This document shows positions 1 to 7,678 of a DNA stretch of 19,780 nucleotides, piece after piece. The notes beneath the pieces were generated by a model that was not told the origin of the DNA, did not search any database, and was given only the letters and a program-made list of their open reading frames with translations. Where the stretch lies: positions 1 to 19,780 of the forward strand of contig CAJLYL010000025.1 of the NCBI GenBank assembly GCA_905210855.1, written 5' to 3'. Within the stretch, counting starts at the first letter, position 1. Each line of letters starts with the position of its first letter. A program made the position numbers and the translations under genes. This DNA comes from an uncultured Clostridia bacterium. GTDB taxonomy: Bacteria > Bacillota > Clostridia > UMGS1810.

Positions 1-56
1 CCCCTCCCGTCAGATACCTACCCTGTGTAGTCCCTTGTAAACTGTACTTTTATGTA

Positions 57-106
57 ATACAAATCCTCCGAGATAATGCATTACGTGAATTTCGGAGGAT
101 TTGTAT
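57..106 (-). terminator. Long stem-loop after spoVAE, probable terminator
   Basis: Positions 57-71 and 92-106 are perfect 15-bp inverted arms (left arm ATACAAATCCTCCGA) around a 20-nt loop. The structure lies 10 nt past the spoVAE stop codon, where an operon terminator is expected. No clear run of T follows it on the minus strand, although the arm ends are AT-rich, so it may be an mRNA-stabilising 3' hairpin instead. Nothing else is recognisable in positions 1-56. Confidence 0.55.
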
Positions 107-115
107 ATTTGCTCA

Positions 116-496
116 TTATATTTTCTTTTTTGGGTTCTTTGCCTTTGGCTTGCATATCACAGAGAACAGCAGACCAAAGAATATCGCCGCGGCAATGCCG
201 CCTGCTGTTCCCGTCACGCCGCCTGTAAATATGCCGAGAGCTCCTTTTTCGTCGATTGCCTTAACCACTCCCTTAGCGAGTGAATAGCCGAAGCCTATAA
301 TCGGCACTGTTGCGCCGCTGCCGGCATATTCCGCAATCGGCTGATAAATGCCGACTGCCGACAGCACCACGCCTGCAACTACATATGACACCATTATCCG
401 AGCCGGGGTCATCTTGGTGTAGTCTATCAGCAATTGGGCAATCACGCACAGCAGACCGCCTACCCAAAAGGCATTGAAAAGCTTCATAAAATCCAT
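116..496 (-). CDS. spoVAE: Stage V sporulation protein AE (SpoVAE)
   Basis: A 126-residue integral membrane protein of the SpoVA family, part of the channel that takes Ca-dipicolinic acid into the forespore and releases it at germination. It has a hydrophobic N-terminal helix (about residues 8-25), a second helix (about 35-52), the family signature GSGATVPIIGFGYSLAKG around residues 59-76, and a Gly/Ala-rich last membrane segment with a Lys-rich cytoplasmic tail. It is paralogous to SpoVAC upstream, which carries the matching GGAGTLVPITGFANS. The start has a strong site (AGGTGGTGAG) lying across the 16-nt gap after spoVAD. It is the last gene of a sORF-spoVAC-spoVAD-spoVAE operon. Expression under forespore SigG is expected from the family, but no such promoter was identified by eye. 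Confidence 0.95.
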   Translation of the reverse strand: MDFMKLFNAFWVGGLLCVIAQLLIDYTKMTPARIMVSYVVAGVVLSAVGIYQPIAEYAGSGATVPIIGFGYSLAKGVVKAIDEKGALGIFTGGVTGTAGGIAAAIFFGLLFSVICKPKAKNPKKKI

Positions 497-512
497 TTTC
501 TCACCACCTGAA

Positions 513-1508
513 TCAATTCTCTACCGACACTGCATGGGCAATGCCGATTATCGGTTCGCCGAGCAGGGCGGTTGTCGGGCTCATGAGCGCGCCTGTCGCG
601 ACAAGCAGAATCCGCTTCATGTCGTGTTTGGCAAGCTTTTTGTAAAAATACGAGCCGAATACGGAGGCAATGCATCCGCAGCCGCTGCCGCCGGCGTTTG
701 TGCCCTGCACCTGACTGTCAAAAATCATTGAACCGCAGTCAAGATGTTTTTCGCTTATATCAAAATTCCTTTGCTTCAGCAGCTCCAGCAGCAACTCCGA
801 GCCGACATCCGCAAGGTCGCCCGTAACAATGTAGTCGTAGTCGTCAAGGCAAAATCCGCCGCCGCAAAAATGCCTGTAAATGGTATCTGCTGCGGCAGGC
901 GCCATGGCAGCGCCCATGTTGTTGGCGTCGGTTACGCCTTTTTCGCTCATCCTGCCTATGGTCAGGTCGGTGACGCGCAGGGAGGTTCCGCTGTCGGAAA
1001 GCACCGCAGCACCGCAGCCGGTCACCGTCCATTGCGCTGTCGGGGTGCGCACACCGCCGTATTCCAGCGGAAATCGGTATTGCTTTTCCGATGAGCAAAA
1101 ATGACTTGACGCCGCCACAATTGTTCGCGTGGCATATCCGGCGTTTATGGTTGCCGCCGCAAGTCCGAGTCCCTCTATAAAGGTTGAGCACGCGCCGTAC
1201 AGCCCCACAAAAGGAATTTCAAAATCTTTCAGACCGAAACTGCTGCCTACGCATTGGTTGAGCAAATCACCGGCAAATATGCAGTCTGCCTCGTCCGGTG
1301 TGACGGCGGCTTTTGTCATTGCGCCGCTCACGGTAGTCTTAATCAGTCTGTTCTCCGCCTGCTCCCAGCTTTCCGCGCCGAATGTCGCGTCCTCGCTTAT
1401 CACGTCAAAATATTTGCCCAAGGGGCCTTCGCCCTCAAGCTTGCCTACCGACGAAAAGCACGAATTTATATACACCGGATTTTCAAATTTTATTGTCGAA
1501 TTGCGCAT
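513..1508 (-). CDS. spoVAD: Stage V sporulation protein AD (SpoVAD)
   Basis: A 331-residue soluble protein with the thiolase-like fold of SpoVAD, the subunit of the SpoVA channel known to bind dipicolinic acid. Recognisable segments are the N-terminal NPVYINSCFSSVGKLEGEGP, the nucleophile-elbow-like region GLYGACSTFIEGL (about residues 102-115), SSHFCSSEKQYRFPLEYGG, and a Gly-rich C-terminal region with GSGCGCIASVFGSYF. Length matches the family (about 335-340). The ATG is preceded by GTGAGGTGA, and the stop of spoVAC lies inside that site (6-nt gap), so translation is coupled. This is the usual clostridial order AC-AD-AE, without the spoVAA/AB genes of Bacillus. Confidence 0.96.
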   Translation of the reverse strand: MRNSTIKFENPVYINSCFSSVGKLEGEGPLGKYFDVISEDATFGAESWEQAENRLIKTTVSGAMTKAAVTPDEADCIFAGDLLNQCVGSSFGLKDFEIPFVGLYGACSTFIEGLGLAAATINAGYATRTIVAASSHFCSSEKQYRFPLEYGGVRTPTAQWTVTGCGAAVLSDSGTSLRVTDLTIGRMSEKGVTDANNMGAAMAPAAADTIYRHFCGGGFCLDDYDYIVTGDLADVGSELLLELLKQRNFDISEKHLDCGSMIFDSQVQGTNAGGSGCGCIASVFGSYFYKKLAKHDMKRILLVATGALMSPTTALLGEPIIGIAHAVSVEN

Positions 1509-1514
1509 TGCCTG

Positions 1515-1952
1515 TCACCTCACAAAATAATAAATCATTCCGTATATTACCGACGCGGATACGCCGAACACAAGCACCGGCCCGGCTATCTTGAACATAT
1601 TTACGCCCACGCCGAGCACAAATCCCTCTTTTTTGTACTCCATGGCAGGGGAGACTATGCTGTTGGCAAAGCCGGTTATGGGTACAAGTGTACCTGCGCC
1701 GCCGTAGCGCGCCAGCTTGTTGTACAGATTCAGCCCCGTGAGCAGCGCTCCTATGAATATCATAGTCATGGAGGTTGCCGCCGCTGCGTCGTCCTTTTGC
1801 AAATTCAGCGCGAGGTAGGCGCTGCAGACCAACTGACCTATGACGCATATCAGTCCGCCGATTATAAATGCGAGAATACAGTCGCGCACCACGGTTGACG
1901 GCGGCGACGCCTTTTTAACCATTTCGCCGTATTGCTTTTTTGATACTTCCAT
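1515..1952 (-). CDS. spoVAC: Stage V sporulation protein AC (SpoVAC)
   Basis: A 145-residue membrane protein of the SpoVA channel. SpoVAC of Bacillus is reported to act as a mechanosensitive channel for dipicolinic acid release. A charged N-terminus (MEVSKKQYGEMVKKASPP) is followed by hydrophobic helices near residues 25-50, 62-78 and 118-143, with the family motif RYGGAGTLVPITGFANSIVSPAMEY at about 82-106 (quoted here only as a location; the key part is GAGTLVPITGFANS). The start is fixed by AAAGGTGG, which also encodes the last codons of the small upstream ORF. The gene is followed 6 nt later by spoVAD. Confidence 0.95.
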   Translation of the reverse strand: MEVSKKQYGEMVKKASPPSTVVRDCILAFIIGGLICVIGQLVCSAYLALNLQKDDAAAATSMTMIFIGALLTGLNLYNKLARYGGAGTLVPITGFANSIVSPAMEYKKEGFVLGVGVNMFKIAGPVLVFGVSASVIYGMIYYFVR

Positions 1953-1958
1953 AATTCT

Positions 1959-2096
1959 TTACCACCTTTTTGTGAATGAGGCGCTTACCAAAACGCCGTT
2001 TATCGGCTCGCTGTCGTCCTGTGTGTATGCGATGTATGCCGCGGCTACCACGGCTATCAGAATCACGGCAAGCCATATTCTTATATCGGATTTCAT
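1959..2096 (-). CDS. Small single-pass membrane protein leading the spoVA operon
   Basis: A 45-codon ORF, translated by hand, starts with MKSDIRIWLAVILIAVVAAA and ends with SASFTKRW and a TAA stop. It shows a short positive N-terminus, one hydrophobic helix (about residues 8-24), an acidic stretch QDDSEP and a tail PINGVLVSASFTKRW. The ATG is preceded by GGGTGAT at workable spacing. Its stop is 6 nt from the spoVAC ATG, and its last two codons are the spoVAC Shine-Dalgarno site, the same coupling seen between spoVAC and spoVAD. I do not recognise a family. It could be an accessory subunit of the SpoVA channel or a leader peptide that tunes spoVAC translation. Reality as a gene is inferred from position, RBS and sensible composition. 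Confidence 0.65.
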   Translation of the reverse strand: MKSDIRIWLAVILIAVVAAAYIAYTQDDSEPINGVLVSASFTKRW

Positions 2097-2210
2097 TTTT
2101 TATCACCCGATTTTATTATTGTTTTTTTGCACGCAAGCTATAACAGGAAATTTTTTTGATGAGAGTAGTTAATATAAGTGAATTTCAAAGCGAATGAAAG
2201 ATTAATCTCG

Positions 2211-2309
2211 AAAAATGTGCAATTAATTTGAAAAATAACATTGAAAACGGTGCAAGTAATGCTTAAAAACATTTGCTTAACGGTGAAGATAATGCCGTAA
2301 TAACGATAT
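2211..2309. repeat. Three imperfect 33-bp tandem repeats
   Basis: Units 2211-2243, 2244-2276 and 2277-2309 align without gaps in their first 17 positions. The shared core is TGTGCAATTAAT / GGTGCAAGTAATGC / GGTGAAGATAATGC, starting at 2216, 2249 and 2282. The 33-nt period equals about three helical turns, so the cores lie on one face of the DNA. They sit 60-150 nt upstream of the galM promoter and upstream of the spoVA leader, which suits binding sites for a regulator. Confidence 0.45.
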
Positions 2310-2369
2310 AATGAAATTTTCACTGTCCGCAGCAGAATAAAGAATGTGAATTACGGACAATTTTTACCC

Positions 2370-2398
2370 TTGAAACATAACCGATAACATGGTACAAT
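2370..2398 (+). promoter_or_regulatory. SigA promoter of galM
   Basis: TTGAAA (2370-2375), a 17-nt spacer, then TACAAT (2393-2398). Transcription would start near 2405, giving a leader of about 50 nt before the galM ATG. Confidence 0.8.
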
Positions 2399-2453
2399 GT
2401 AAATATCAAAAATTAAAAACCAATCAAATTTGACTTTTAGGAGAGACGAAAAA

Positions 2454-3485
2454 ATGAGCATAACAAAAAGAAGCTTCGGCACAGCCGACGGCAAAGCAAC
2501 AACCCTGTACACCCTGACAAACGCAAGCGGCAGACTCAGCGCGGAGATTACGGATTTCGGCGGAATAGTGCGCTCGCTTATATTTGACGGCACGGATGTT
2601 GTGCTCGGCAGAGACAGCGCGGAGGAATACACTCACAACAGCGGTCATTACGGCGAACTTATCGGCAGAAATTCCAACAGAATATACCGCTCCGAGTTTA
2701 CCTTGAACGGAAAAACCTACAAGCTTGCGGCAAACGACGGACTCAACAATCTGCACGGCGGCAACATCGGTTACGGTCAGAGAATATGGGATGCACAGCC
2801 GATTGACGGTGACGAGCCGAGCCTGGTACTCACATTGCACAGCCCCGACGGCGAGGAGGGTTTCCCGGGAAATGTGGATGTGAAGGTTACATACACCGTG
2901 ACGGCAGACAACGCCCTTGCGATACACTATGAGGCGCAGACGGATGCGGACACGATAATCAACCTTACCAACCACAGCTATTTCAACCTCAACGGTCACA
3001 ACAGCGGCAGCGCGCAGAACCACAAGCTGATGATAAATGCGGATTTCTACACTCCGAATACAGACGAGTGTATGCCATACGGTGAGATTCTCTCCGTTGA
3101 CGGTACGCCGTTTGATTTGAGAGGCACAAAAACGCTCAAAGAGGGATTTGAATCCGGATTCAAACAGATAGATATGTTCGGCGGTTATGATCACAACTTT
3201 GTGCTTAGCGGCAGCGGTTACAGAAAATTTGCAAGTGCAACCGGCGACAAAAGCGGCATAACCATGGATTGCTACACCGACTTGCCGGGCGTGCAGCTAT
3301 ACAGCGCCAATTGCATAAAAGAGGACGAGGTGTGCAAGGACGGAACAAAATATCACATACATGACGCATTCTGCCTGGAAACACAGATGTTCCCGAATGC
3401 GGCATCGTATCCGTTCTTCCCGAGCATATTCGTAAAAACAGGCGAAAAATACGACACAAAGACAGAATACAGATTTACGAAATAA
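2454..3485 (+). CDS. galM: Aldose 1-epimerase (galactose mutarotase)
   Basis: A 343-residue cytosolic enzyme that interconverts alpha and beta anomers of galactose and related aldoses. Family motifs are all present: GRNSNRI (71-77), LHGG with the first catalytic histidine H101, NHSYFNLNGH with the second H174, GGYDHNFVL, and LETQ with the catalytic glutamate near E309 close to the C-terminus. Length is typical. An in-frame ATG lies 24 nt upstream at 2430, but AGGAGAG (2439-2445) lies 8 nt before 2454 and decides the start. It has its own promoter and no galK/galT neighbour here, so it is a stand-alone sugar gene. No clear intrinsic terminator follows it. Confidence 0.95.
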   Translation: MSITKRSFGTADGKATTLYTLTNASGRLSAEITDFGGIVRSLIFDGTDVVLGRDSAEEYTHNSGHYGELIGRNSNRIYRSEFTLNGKTYKLAANDGLNNLHGGNIGYGQRIWDAQPIDGDEPSLVLTLHSPDGEEGFPGNVDVKVTYTVTADNALAIHYEAQTDADTIINLTNHSYFNLNGHNSGSAQNHKLMINADFYTPNTDECMPYGEILSVDGTPFDLRGTKTLKEGFESGFKQIDMFGGYDHNFVLSGSGYRKFASATGDKSGITMDCYTDLPGVQLYSANCIKEDEVCKDGTKYHIHDAFCLETQMFPNAASYPFFPSIFVKTGEKYDTKTEYRFTK

Positions 3486-3511
3486 TATTTAATAAACTTT
3501 TAATCTTTGCT

Positions 3512-3542
3512 TTATTGATTTTCAATAACCATAGGTTATCAT
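3512..3542 (+). promoter_or_regulatory. Promoter with two overlapping dyads before the exported-protein gene
   Basis: A possible promoter is TTGATT (3515-3520), a 16-nt spacer and TATCAT (3537-3542). It is covered by two perfect inverted repeats: TTATTGA-TTT-TCAATAA (3512-3528) and ATAACC-ATA-GGTTAT (3525-3539). Their centres are 12 nt apart. Such dyads over the -35 and spacer are what a repressor or OmpR-type regulator site would look like. The downstream unit encodes an OmpR-type regulator, so autoregulation is a reasonable inference. Confidence 0.5.
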
Positions 3543-3591
3543 ATATACAAGAGCTCGAATAAAATATATGACACGAAAGGATGTATGGATT

Positions 3592-4851
3592 ATGAAAATT
3601 AACAAAAAGACTTCGTTTCTGAGCTTGTTCCTTGCCGGCACATTGGTGCTCAGTGTATCGGCAGCGGCAGATGTGATAATAGGAGACGGATACAACAGTG
3701 CCAAGCAGGCACTCAAGTACACAAGCAAGACTCTTGCAAACGAGGCGGACAACTTCACGATTAATGCGGATTTTCAAATATTCGTTGACGGTGAGCAGGT
3801 CAGCTACGAACACTCAGAGAGAAAATTCGATTTCGTGAATAACCGCACTGAGGAGACAAGCGAGAGAAAAAACGGTGATTCCGGTTCGTTTACGGATTAC
3901 TACTACAGAGACAGTGAAAAAAGTATAAACAACTATGGCGATGAACCGTATTATGTCTACACCAACGACGGCTCACCGGATTCGAATGAAACAAGATTAG
4001 GTTTAACGGATCCTTTTGATGAGCCGATCGCACAGGACATAGAAAAAATTGCCGATGCTTTTGTAAGCAACATGAAAGACTTTGTTCAGGTAAAAGATCT
4101 TGACGACGGCGGCAAGATGTATTTCGGCAATCTTGAGAGTGCGCAGATTCCGGCGCTTGCAAATGCACTTTCGTCTTTCGCTCTCAAGTACACTGTTGTC
4201 GAGAGTGTAAGAGGTATGGATGTAATAGACATAAAAGACTGCATCGCCCTCGGAGAGGTGAGTGCACAAGTGTCGCAGAACGCTGATGGTTTGCTTGACA
4301 GCGGCGTTGGCACAATGTCGGCTACCGGCACCGACAAAGACGGCAATTCTCACAGAATAGAAATGGCGGTGAGCGTTACCGTAAGCGATATTAATACGAC
4401 GGTGGTTGAACCCGTGTCGCTTGACGGCAAGGATGTTGTTTACGGTGAGTCGGGTTATGACAGATGGACAATCACAGCCAAAAATATCGGCAGATATTCC
4501 GCACCTGTTGTCATCGAGGAGAATGACAAACTCGTGAAAAAAAGCGACAATATATTGATAATCGATTCCGTAGACGGCAGCACCATAACCGGACACATGA
4601 CGATAGACGACGGCAACGAGAGGGTTGACAGCGATTACACCGCGGTGAAAGACGTCGAGTATTCTGACGACTACAAGGCAGAGTATACCGATGCCGAGGG
4701 TAACACCAAGAATGCAAGGATTCGTCTTGTAAACTGGAGCCGTGAGCAGGATCTGATTTATATCAGCGTAGATCTTGACACGGTAACCGTCACGGACGGC
4801 GGTTATGAAACCAGAGGCGATTCATGCATGATGCAGATGCAGTTGGACTAA
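3592..4851 (+). CDS. Exported protein of unknown function, first gene of ABC/two-component unit
   Basis: A 419-residue protein with a classical signal peptide: KINKK, a hydrophobic core to about residue 22, and cleavage probably after SVSAAA (residue 26). There is no lipobox and no wall-sorting motif, so it is likely released or held by other means. The mature part is acidic and beta-rich, for example NFTINADFQIFVDGEQVSYE near residue 52 and a Tyr-rich TDYYYRDSEKSINNYGDEPY. The alternating-strand pattern suggests a LolA-like or DUF6612-like beta sheet, but this is a guess. Only two Cys occur. The start at 3592 is preferred over 3568 because GAAAGG (3575-3580) lies upstream and the signal peptide then begins properly. 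A stem-loop and a 68-nt gap separate it from the ABC genes it appears to serve. Confidence 0.85.
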   Translation: MKINKKTSFLSLFLAGTLVLSVSAAADVIIGDGYNSAKQALKYTSKTLANEADNFTINADFQIFVDGEQVSYEHSERKFDFVNNRTEETSERKNGDSGSFTDYYYRDSEKSINNYGDEPYYVYTNDGSPDSNETRLGLTDPFDEPIAQDIEKIADAFVSNMKDFVQVKDLDDGGKMYFGNLESAQIPALANALSSFALKYTVVESVRGMDVIDIKDCIALGEVSAQVSQNADGLLDSGVGTMSATGTDKDGNSHRIEMAVSVTVSDINTTVVEPVSLDGKDVVYGESGYDRWTITAKNIGRYSAPVVIEENDKLVKKSDNILIIDSVDGSTITGHMTIDDGNERVDSDYTAVKDVEYSDDYKAEYTDAEGNTKNARIRLVNWSREQDLIYISVDLDTVTVTDGGYETRGDSCMMQMQLD

Positions 4852-4870
4852 CAGATTGAATCTTATCTGC

Positions 4871-4897
4871 GGGGCGGTTTTTATATAAAATCGCCCC
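4871..4897 (+). other. Intercistronic stem-loop
   Basis: GGGGCGGTTTT (4871-4881) pairs with AAAATCGCCCC (4887-4897), 11 bp with one G-T wobble and a 5-nt loop. No T-run follows, so it is unlikely to be a full terminator. It lies between the exported protein and the ABC ATPase and could protect the upstream transcript or attenuate read-through, making the exported protein more abundant than the transporter and kinase. Confidence 0.55.
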
Positions 4898-4919
4898 CGA
4901 ATCTGCGAAAGGAGTTAAT

Positions 4920-5636
4920 ATGGATAAAGCTATATTTGTCGACAACCTGACAAAGAAATTCAAAAGCGGCAGAGGTATTGAAAATATCAGCTTTGATGTC
5001 GGCGTGGGAGAGGTGTTCGGATTTTTGGGTCCAAACGGCGCCGGCAAGACCACTGCCATGAAGATAATGACCGGGCTTATGAAGCCGGATGAGGGTAATG
5101 TGTATATATTTGGCAAAAATGTGCTCACAGAGCACACACAGGCACAGAGCTGCGTCGGAGCGATAATTGAGAGTGTTGCGCCATATCCGTATCTCACGGC
5201 GTATGAAAACATGAAGATGCTCTCGAGATATCACGATATAAGCGACGAGCGGATAGATGAATGTTTCCGCCTGACAGGTATAGAAAAATATAAAAACGAG
5301 AAAACAAAAGGTTTTTCGCTCGGCATGAAACAGCGCCTCGGCATAGCCATGGCAATTGCTCCGAGACCTAAACTGCTTATTCTGGACGAGCCTCTCAACG
5401 GACTTGATGTTGAGGGGATGTTTGAGATGCGCGAACTTATAAAAAATATGTCGGAGAACGACGGCACATCTTTCCTGATATCGAGCCATCTGATACACGA
5501 CATAGAGCTGACCTGCACAAGAATCGGCATACTCTACGGCGGCAAAATGCTCGGCACGGATTATACCGAGAACATACTGCGCAGCTATGCCTCACTGGAG
5601 GACTATTATCTGAACGAGGTGAATATCAATGCATAA
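4920..5636 (+). CDS. ABC transporter ATP-binding protein, BcrA/LanF-like
   Basis: A 238-residue ATPase that drives the membrane protein encoded next. Motifs in order: Walker A GPNGAGKTT (37-45), a modified Q-loop reading IIESVAPYPYLTAYENM where the usual Gln is Glu as in BcrA-type proteins, signature SLGMKQRLGIAMA, Walker B LLILDEPLNGLD and switch-region SSHLIHDIE. This subfamily typically exports peptide antibiotics or gives self-protection against them. AAAGGAG lies 5 nt before the ATG. The 3' end overlaps the permease start by 8 nt (ATGCATAA), so the two are translationally coupled and probably form one complex. Confidence 0.93.
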   Translation: MDKAIFVDNLTKKFKSGRGIENISFDVGVGEVFGFLGPNGAGKTTAMKIMTGLMKPDEGNVYIFGKNVLTEHTQAQSCVGAIIESVAPYPYLTAYENMKMLSRYHDISDERIDECFRLTGIEKYKNEKTKGFSLGMKQRLGIAMAIAPRPKLLILDEPLNGLDVEGMFEMRELIKNMSENDGTSFLISSHLIHDIELTCTRIGILYGGKMLGTDYTENILRSYASLEDYYLNEVNINA

Positions 5637-6372
5637 TTTCAAAGCGGCTTTCATGAATGAACTTTACAAGGTGTCAAAACGCAGAAAGATAACGGTTGCC
5701 GCAATTGTCACATTTGTGATTATCGTCCTCGGCGCTGTGCTCACCTCCACGGTGAGCAATTTTGCAGGAATAAACTTAACCGGCAATTCGGAATTCGCTC
5801 TGCTGTGCCTGCCGGTATTTGTGTATGTTGCCGTACCGCTGTTCATCATATTTGTGACCAACGATTTGTTTTGCGGCGAGTTTTCGGACAACACTGTTAA
5901 GACAACTCTGCTCACTCCGGCGACGAGGGTGCAGATTTTTACGGCAAAGGTGAGCGTTGTGCTTATGTTTGCGGCGTATATGCTTGCCCTGGCTATGATT
6001 TTGGGGTTTGCCGGCGGCATAATCATCGGTCAGACAGAGTACGGAATTGTGCGCATATTCTTTTCGTATCTTCTGTCTCTGCTGCCACTCTCGGTTATAA
6101 CCACTCTGGCTGCGCTGATATCAAATCTGGCAAAAGGCTCCGGCAGTTCATTCCTCATCTGCGTGGCAGTGTACATTCTGTCGGCTGCGGCAGGGGTGGT
6201 ATATCCTGCGGCGGTGTCGTTTTTGCCCACGGGCAGCATGGGGATGTACATTCTCCTGGGCGAGCCGCTCATCAGCTTCGGCAAGATAATCCGCCTTTTG
6301 CTCATATGCATAGGCTATTCGGTCATGCTCTATGCGGCAGGCATCAGCGTATTTGACGCACGGGAGATATAA
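5629..6372 (+). CDS. ABC-2 type transporter permease
   Basis: A 247-residue membrane protein with about six hydrophobic segments (roughly residues 22-41, 58-77, 110-130, 140-165, 172-190, 218-240). The cytoplasmic stretch NDLFCGEFSDNTVKTTLLTP between segments 2 and 3 is characteristic of ABC-2 permeases of the BcrB/LanE/NatB type. It is far shorter than BceB-type permeases and has no large extracellular domain, so sensing of a ligand probably lies in the kinase or the exported protein. The start is set by GAGGTG upstream and overlaps the ATPase stop. The sensor kinase starts 4 nt after its stop. Confidence 0.9.
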   Translation: MHNFKAAFMNELYKVSKRRKITVAAIVTFVIIVLGAVLTSTVSNFAGINLTGNSEFALLCLPVFVYVAVPLFIIFVTNDLFCGEFSDNTVKTTLLTPATRVQIFTAKVSVVLMFAAYMLALAMILGFAGGIIIGQTEYGIVRIFFSYLLSLLPLSVITTLAALISNLAKGSGSSFLICVAVYILSAAAGVVYPAAVSFLPTGSMGMYILLGEPLISFGKIIRLLLICIGYSVMLYAAGISVFDAREI

Positions 6373-6376
6373 AAAT

Positions 6377-7678
6377 ATGAAACACAGGCTGTATCTCAGA
6401 GGAATATTTACAATTGCACTCACGGCGGTGATTACCGCCGTTATTGTGCTGTCTGTGATGTCGGTATTTCTGCACGGGCGCAGTCTCGAGGCTGCTTTCG
6501 GCGGCATTGTGTCGCAGTCGGCGGTTATCCGTGACGGAGATGTCATATATTCCACTCTCAATCTCAACAGTTTTGACAAAAAACGGCTTGAGATGTCCGT
6601 GCGCGCAAGCGAAAAGGAATTTGAATACGGTGGTGTGGAGTACATGATATCGGACAAGATTCATCCCGACGGCACGGTGCTCGTCACCATGAGCGCGAGT
6701 GTTGACGCATATTCCCTCGGCAGGGAGCTGGTGATTATCATTGTGCTGATTTTCGCAGTGGCTTACATAATCACCTCGGCTGCGTTTCAGATGCGCAATA
6801 ACGAGGATTTTGCAAATCCGTTGAAAAACCTGATAGACAGCACTCGCAGGCTTGCGGAGGGTGAGCTGGATATAAACATACCCGACGAGGGCGCGGCAGA
6901 GGTGAACGAGCTGTGCAAGGAGATAGAGACGCTGCGGCTGCGGCTCAGCCGCGAGGTGTTTGAAAATCAAAAGGCTACCGACAGCAGAAAATTCCTTGTG
7001 TCGAGTATGTCGCACGACCTGCGCACGCCGATAACTTCGCTCAGAGGTTATCTTGAGGGCATAGCGGACGGCGTGGCGGACACGGAGGAAAAACGGCGGA
7101 TTTATCTGCAAAAATCCATAGAGAAAATCGATCTCATAAACTCTATGATTAATGATTTGCTGCTGTATTCCAAGCTTGATATGAATCAGGTGGAATTTCG
7201 GTATCAGTTTGTGGACTGTGCGGAATATGTCGGGGCAATTGCCGATGAGACGAGGGAATATCTTGCCGACGGCAAAAAAATCATCTTTGAGAATAATCTC
7301 CATGCAGATGTGTGCGTGAAAATTGACATAAAGCAGTTTGAAAGGGTCATGGGCAACATAGTGTCAAACGCCGTGAAATATGTTGATGACAAAACCGGCG
7401 AGATAAGGATAATACTGCGCGAAAACCGCGAATCGGTAATCATTGAAACCGCGGACAACGGCACAGGCATATCAAAAGAGGATTTGCCAAAAATATTCGA
7501 CAGATTCTACCGCTGCGAAAAATCGCGTGATATTCAGGGTTCAAGCGGTCTGGGGCTTGCAATTTCTAAGCAGATTGTGGAGAACATGGGCGGCTCGATA
7601 TGGGCGGTGAGCACAGAGGGTGAAGGAACATCGCTTTTTGTTTCACTTAAAAAATATCGCAGGGAGGGCATATCATGA
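6377..7678 (+). CDS. Membrane sensor histidine kinase
   Basis: A 433-residue two-component sensor. Helix 1 is at about residues 9-32, followed by an extracellular domain of about 85 residues and helix 2 at about 117-137. Then come a HAMP-like linker with NPLKNLIDSTRRLAEGELD, the HisKA box SSMSHDLRTPITSLRGYLEG with phosphoacceptor H213, an N-box GNIVSNAVKYVDD, G1 DNGTGIS, F-box FDRFYRC and G2 GLGLAISKQIVENMGG. All catalytic parts are intact. The start at 6377 is chosen because GGGAGA precedes it; the longer frame would run back into the permease. It overlaps the regulator by ATGA. The small periplasm-facing domain suggests direct ligand or peptide sensing. Confidence 0.94.
   Translation: MKHRLYLRGIFTIALTAVITAVIVLSVMSVFLHGRSLEAAFGGIVSQSAVIRDGDVIYSTLNLNSFDKKRLEMSVRASEKEFEYGGVEYMISDKIHPDGTVLVTMSASVDAYSLGRELVIIIVLIFAVAYIITSAAFQMRNNEDFANPLKNLIDSTRRLAEGELDINIPDEGAAEVNELCKEIETLRLRLSREVFENQKATDSRKFLVSSMSHDLRTPITSLRGYLEGIADGVADTEEKRRIYLQKSIEKIDLINSMINDLLLYSKLDMNQVEFRYQFVDCAEYVGAIADETREYLADGKKIIFENNLHADVCVKIDIKQFERVMGNIVSNAVKYVDDKTGEIRIILRENRESVIIETADNGTGISKEDLPKIFDRFYRCEKSRDIQGSSGLGLAISKQIVENMGGSIWAVSTEGEGTSLFVSLKKYRREGIS

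Larger units (their letters stand above)
2097..2453. other. Divergent intergenic region between spoVA operon and galM
   Basis: This is 357 nt of AT-rich DNA without a convincing gene. It holds the 5' side of the spoVA operon (minus strand), a set of imperfect 33-bp repeats in the middle, and the galM promoter on the plus strand. A possible 61-codon minus-strand ORF in it (2138-2323) is low-complexity and has no family resemblance. I searched the minus strand for a SigG-type promoter (GNATR then CATNNTA) for spoVA and found no convincing pair. Confidence 0.7.

Noticed and set aside
1254..1898. 214-codon plus-strand ORF across spoVAD and spoVAC
   Set aside because: It crosses two genes with clear families on the other strand and its translation is low-complexity.
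2138..2323. 61-codon minus-strand ORF in the spoVA-galM gap
   Set aside because: AT-rich, Phe/Ile/Thr-rich translation without a convincing RBS, overlapping the 33-bp repeats.
2097..2330. SigG promoter for the spoVA operon
   Set aside because: A CATTATA match exists on the minus strand near 2305, but no matching -35 was found at the right spacing and it is 200 nt from the first start codon.
2424..3194. 256-codon minus-strand ORF opposite galM
   Set aside because: Shadow of galM codon bias, with no recognisable motif. galM has all its catalytic motifs.
6344..7303. 319-codon minus-strand ORF opposite the sensor kinase
   Set aside because: It mirrors the kinase codons, gives His/Tyr/Arg-rich protein without any domain, and has no RBS. 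The plus-strand reading has a full set of kinase motifs.
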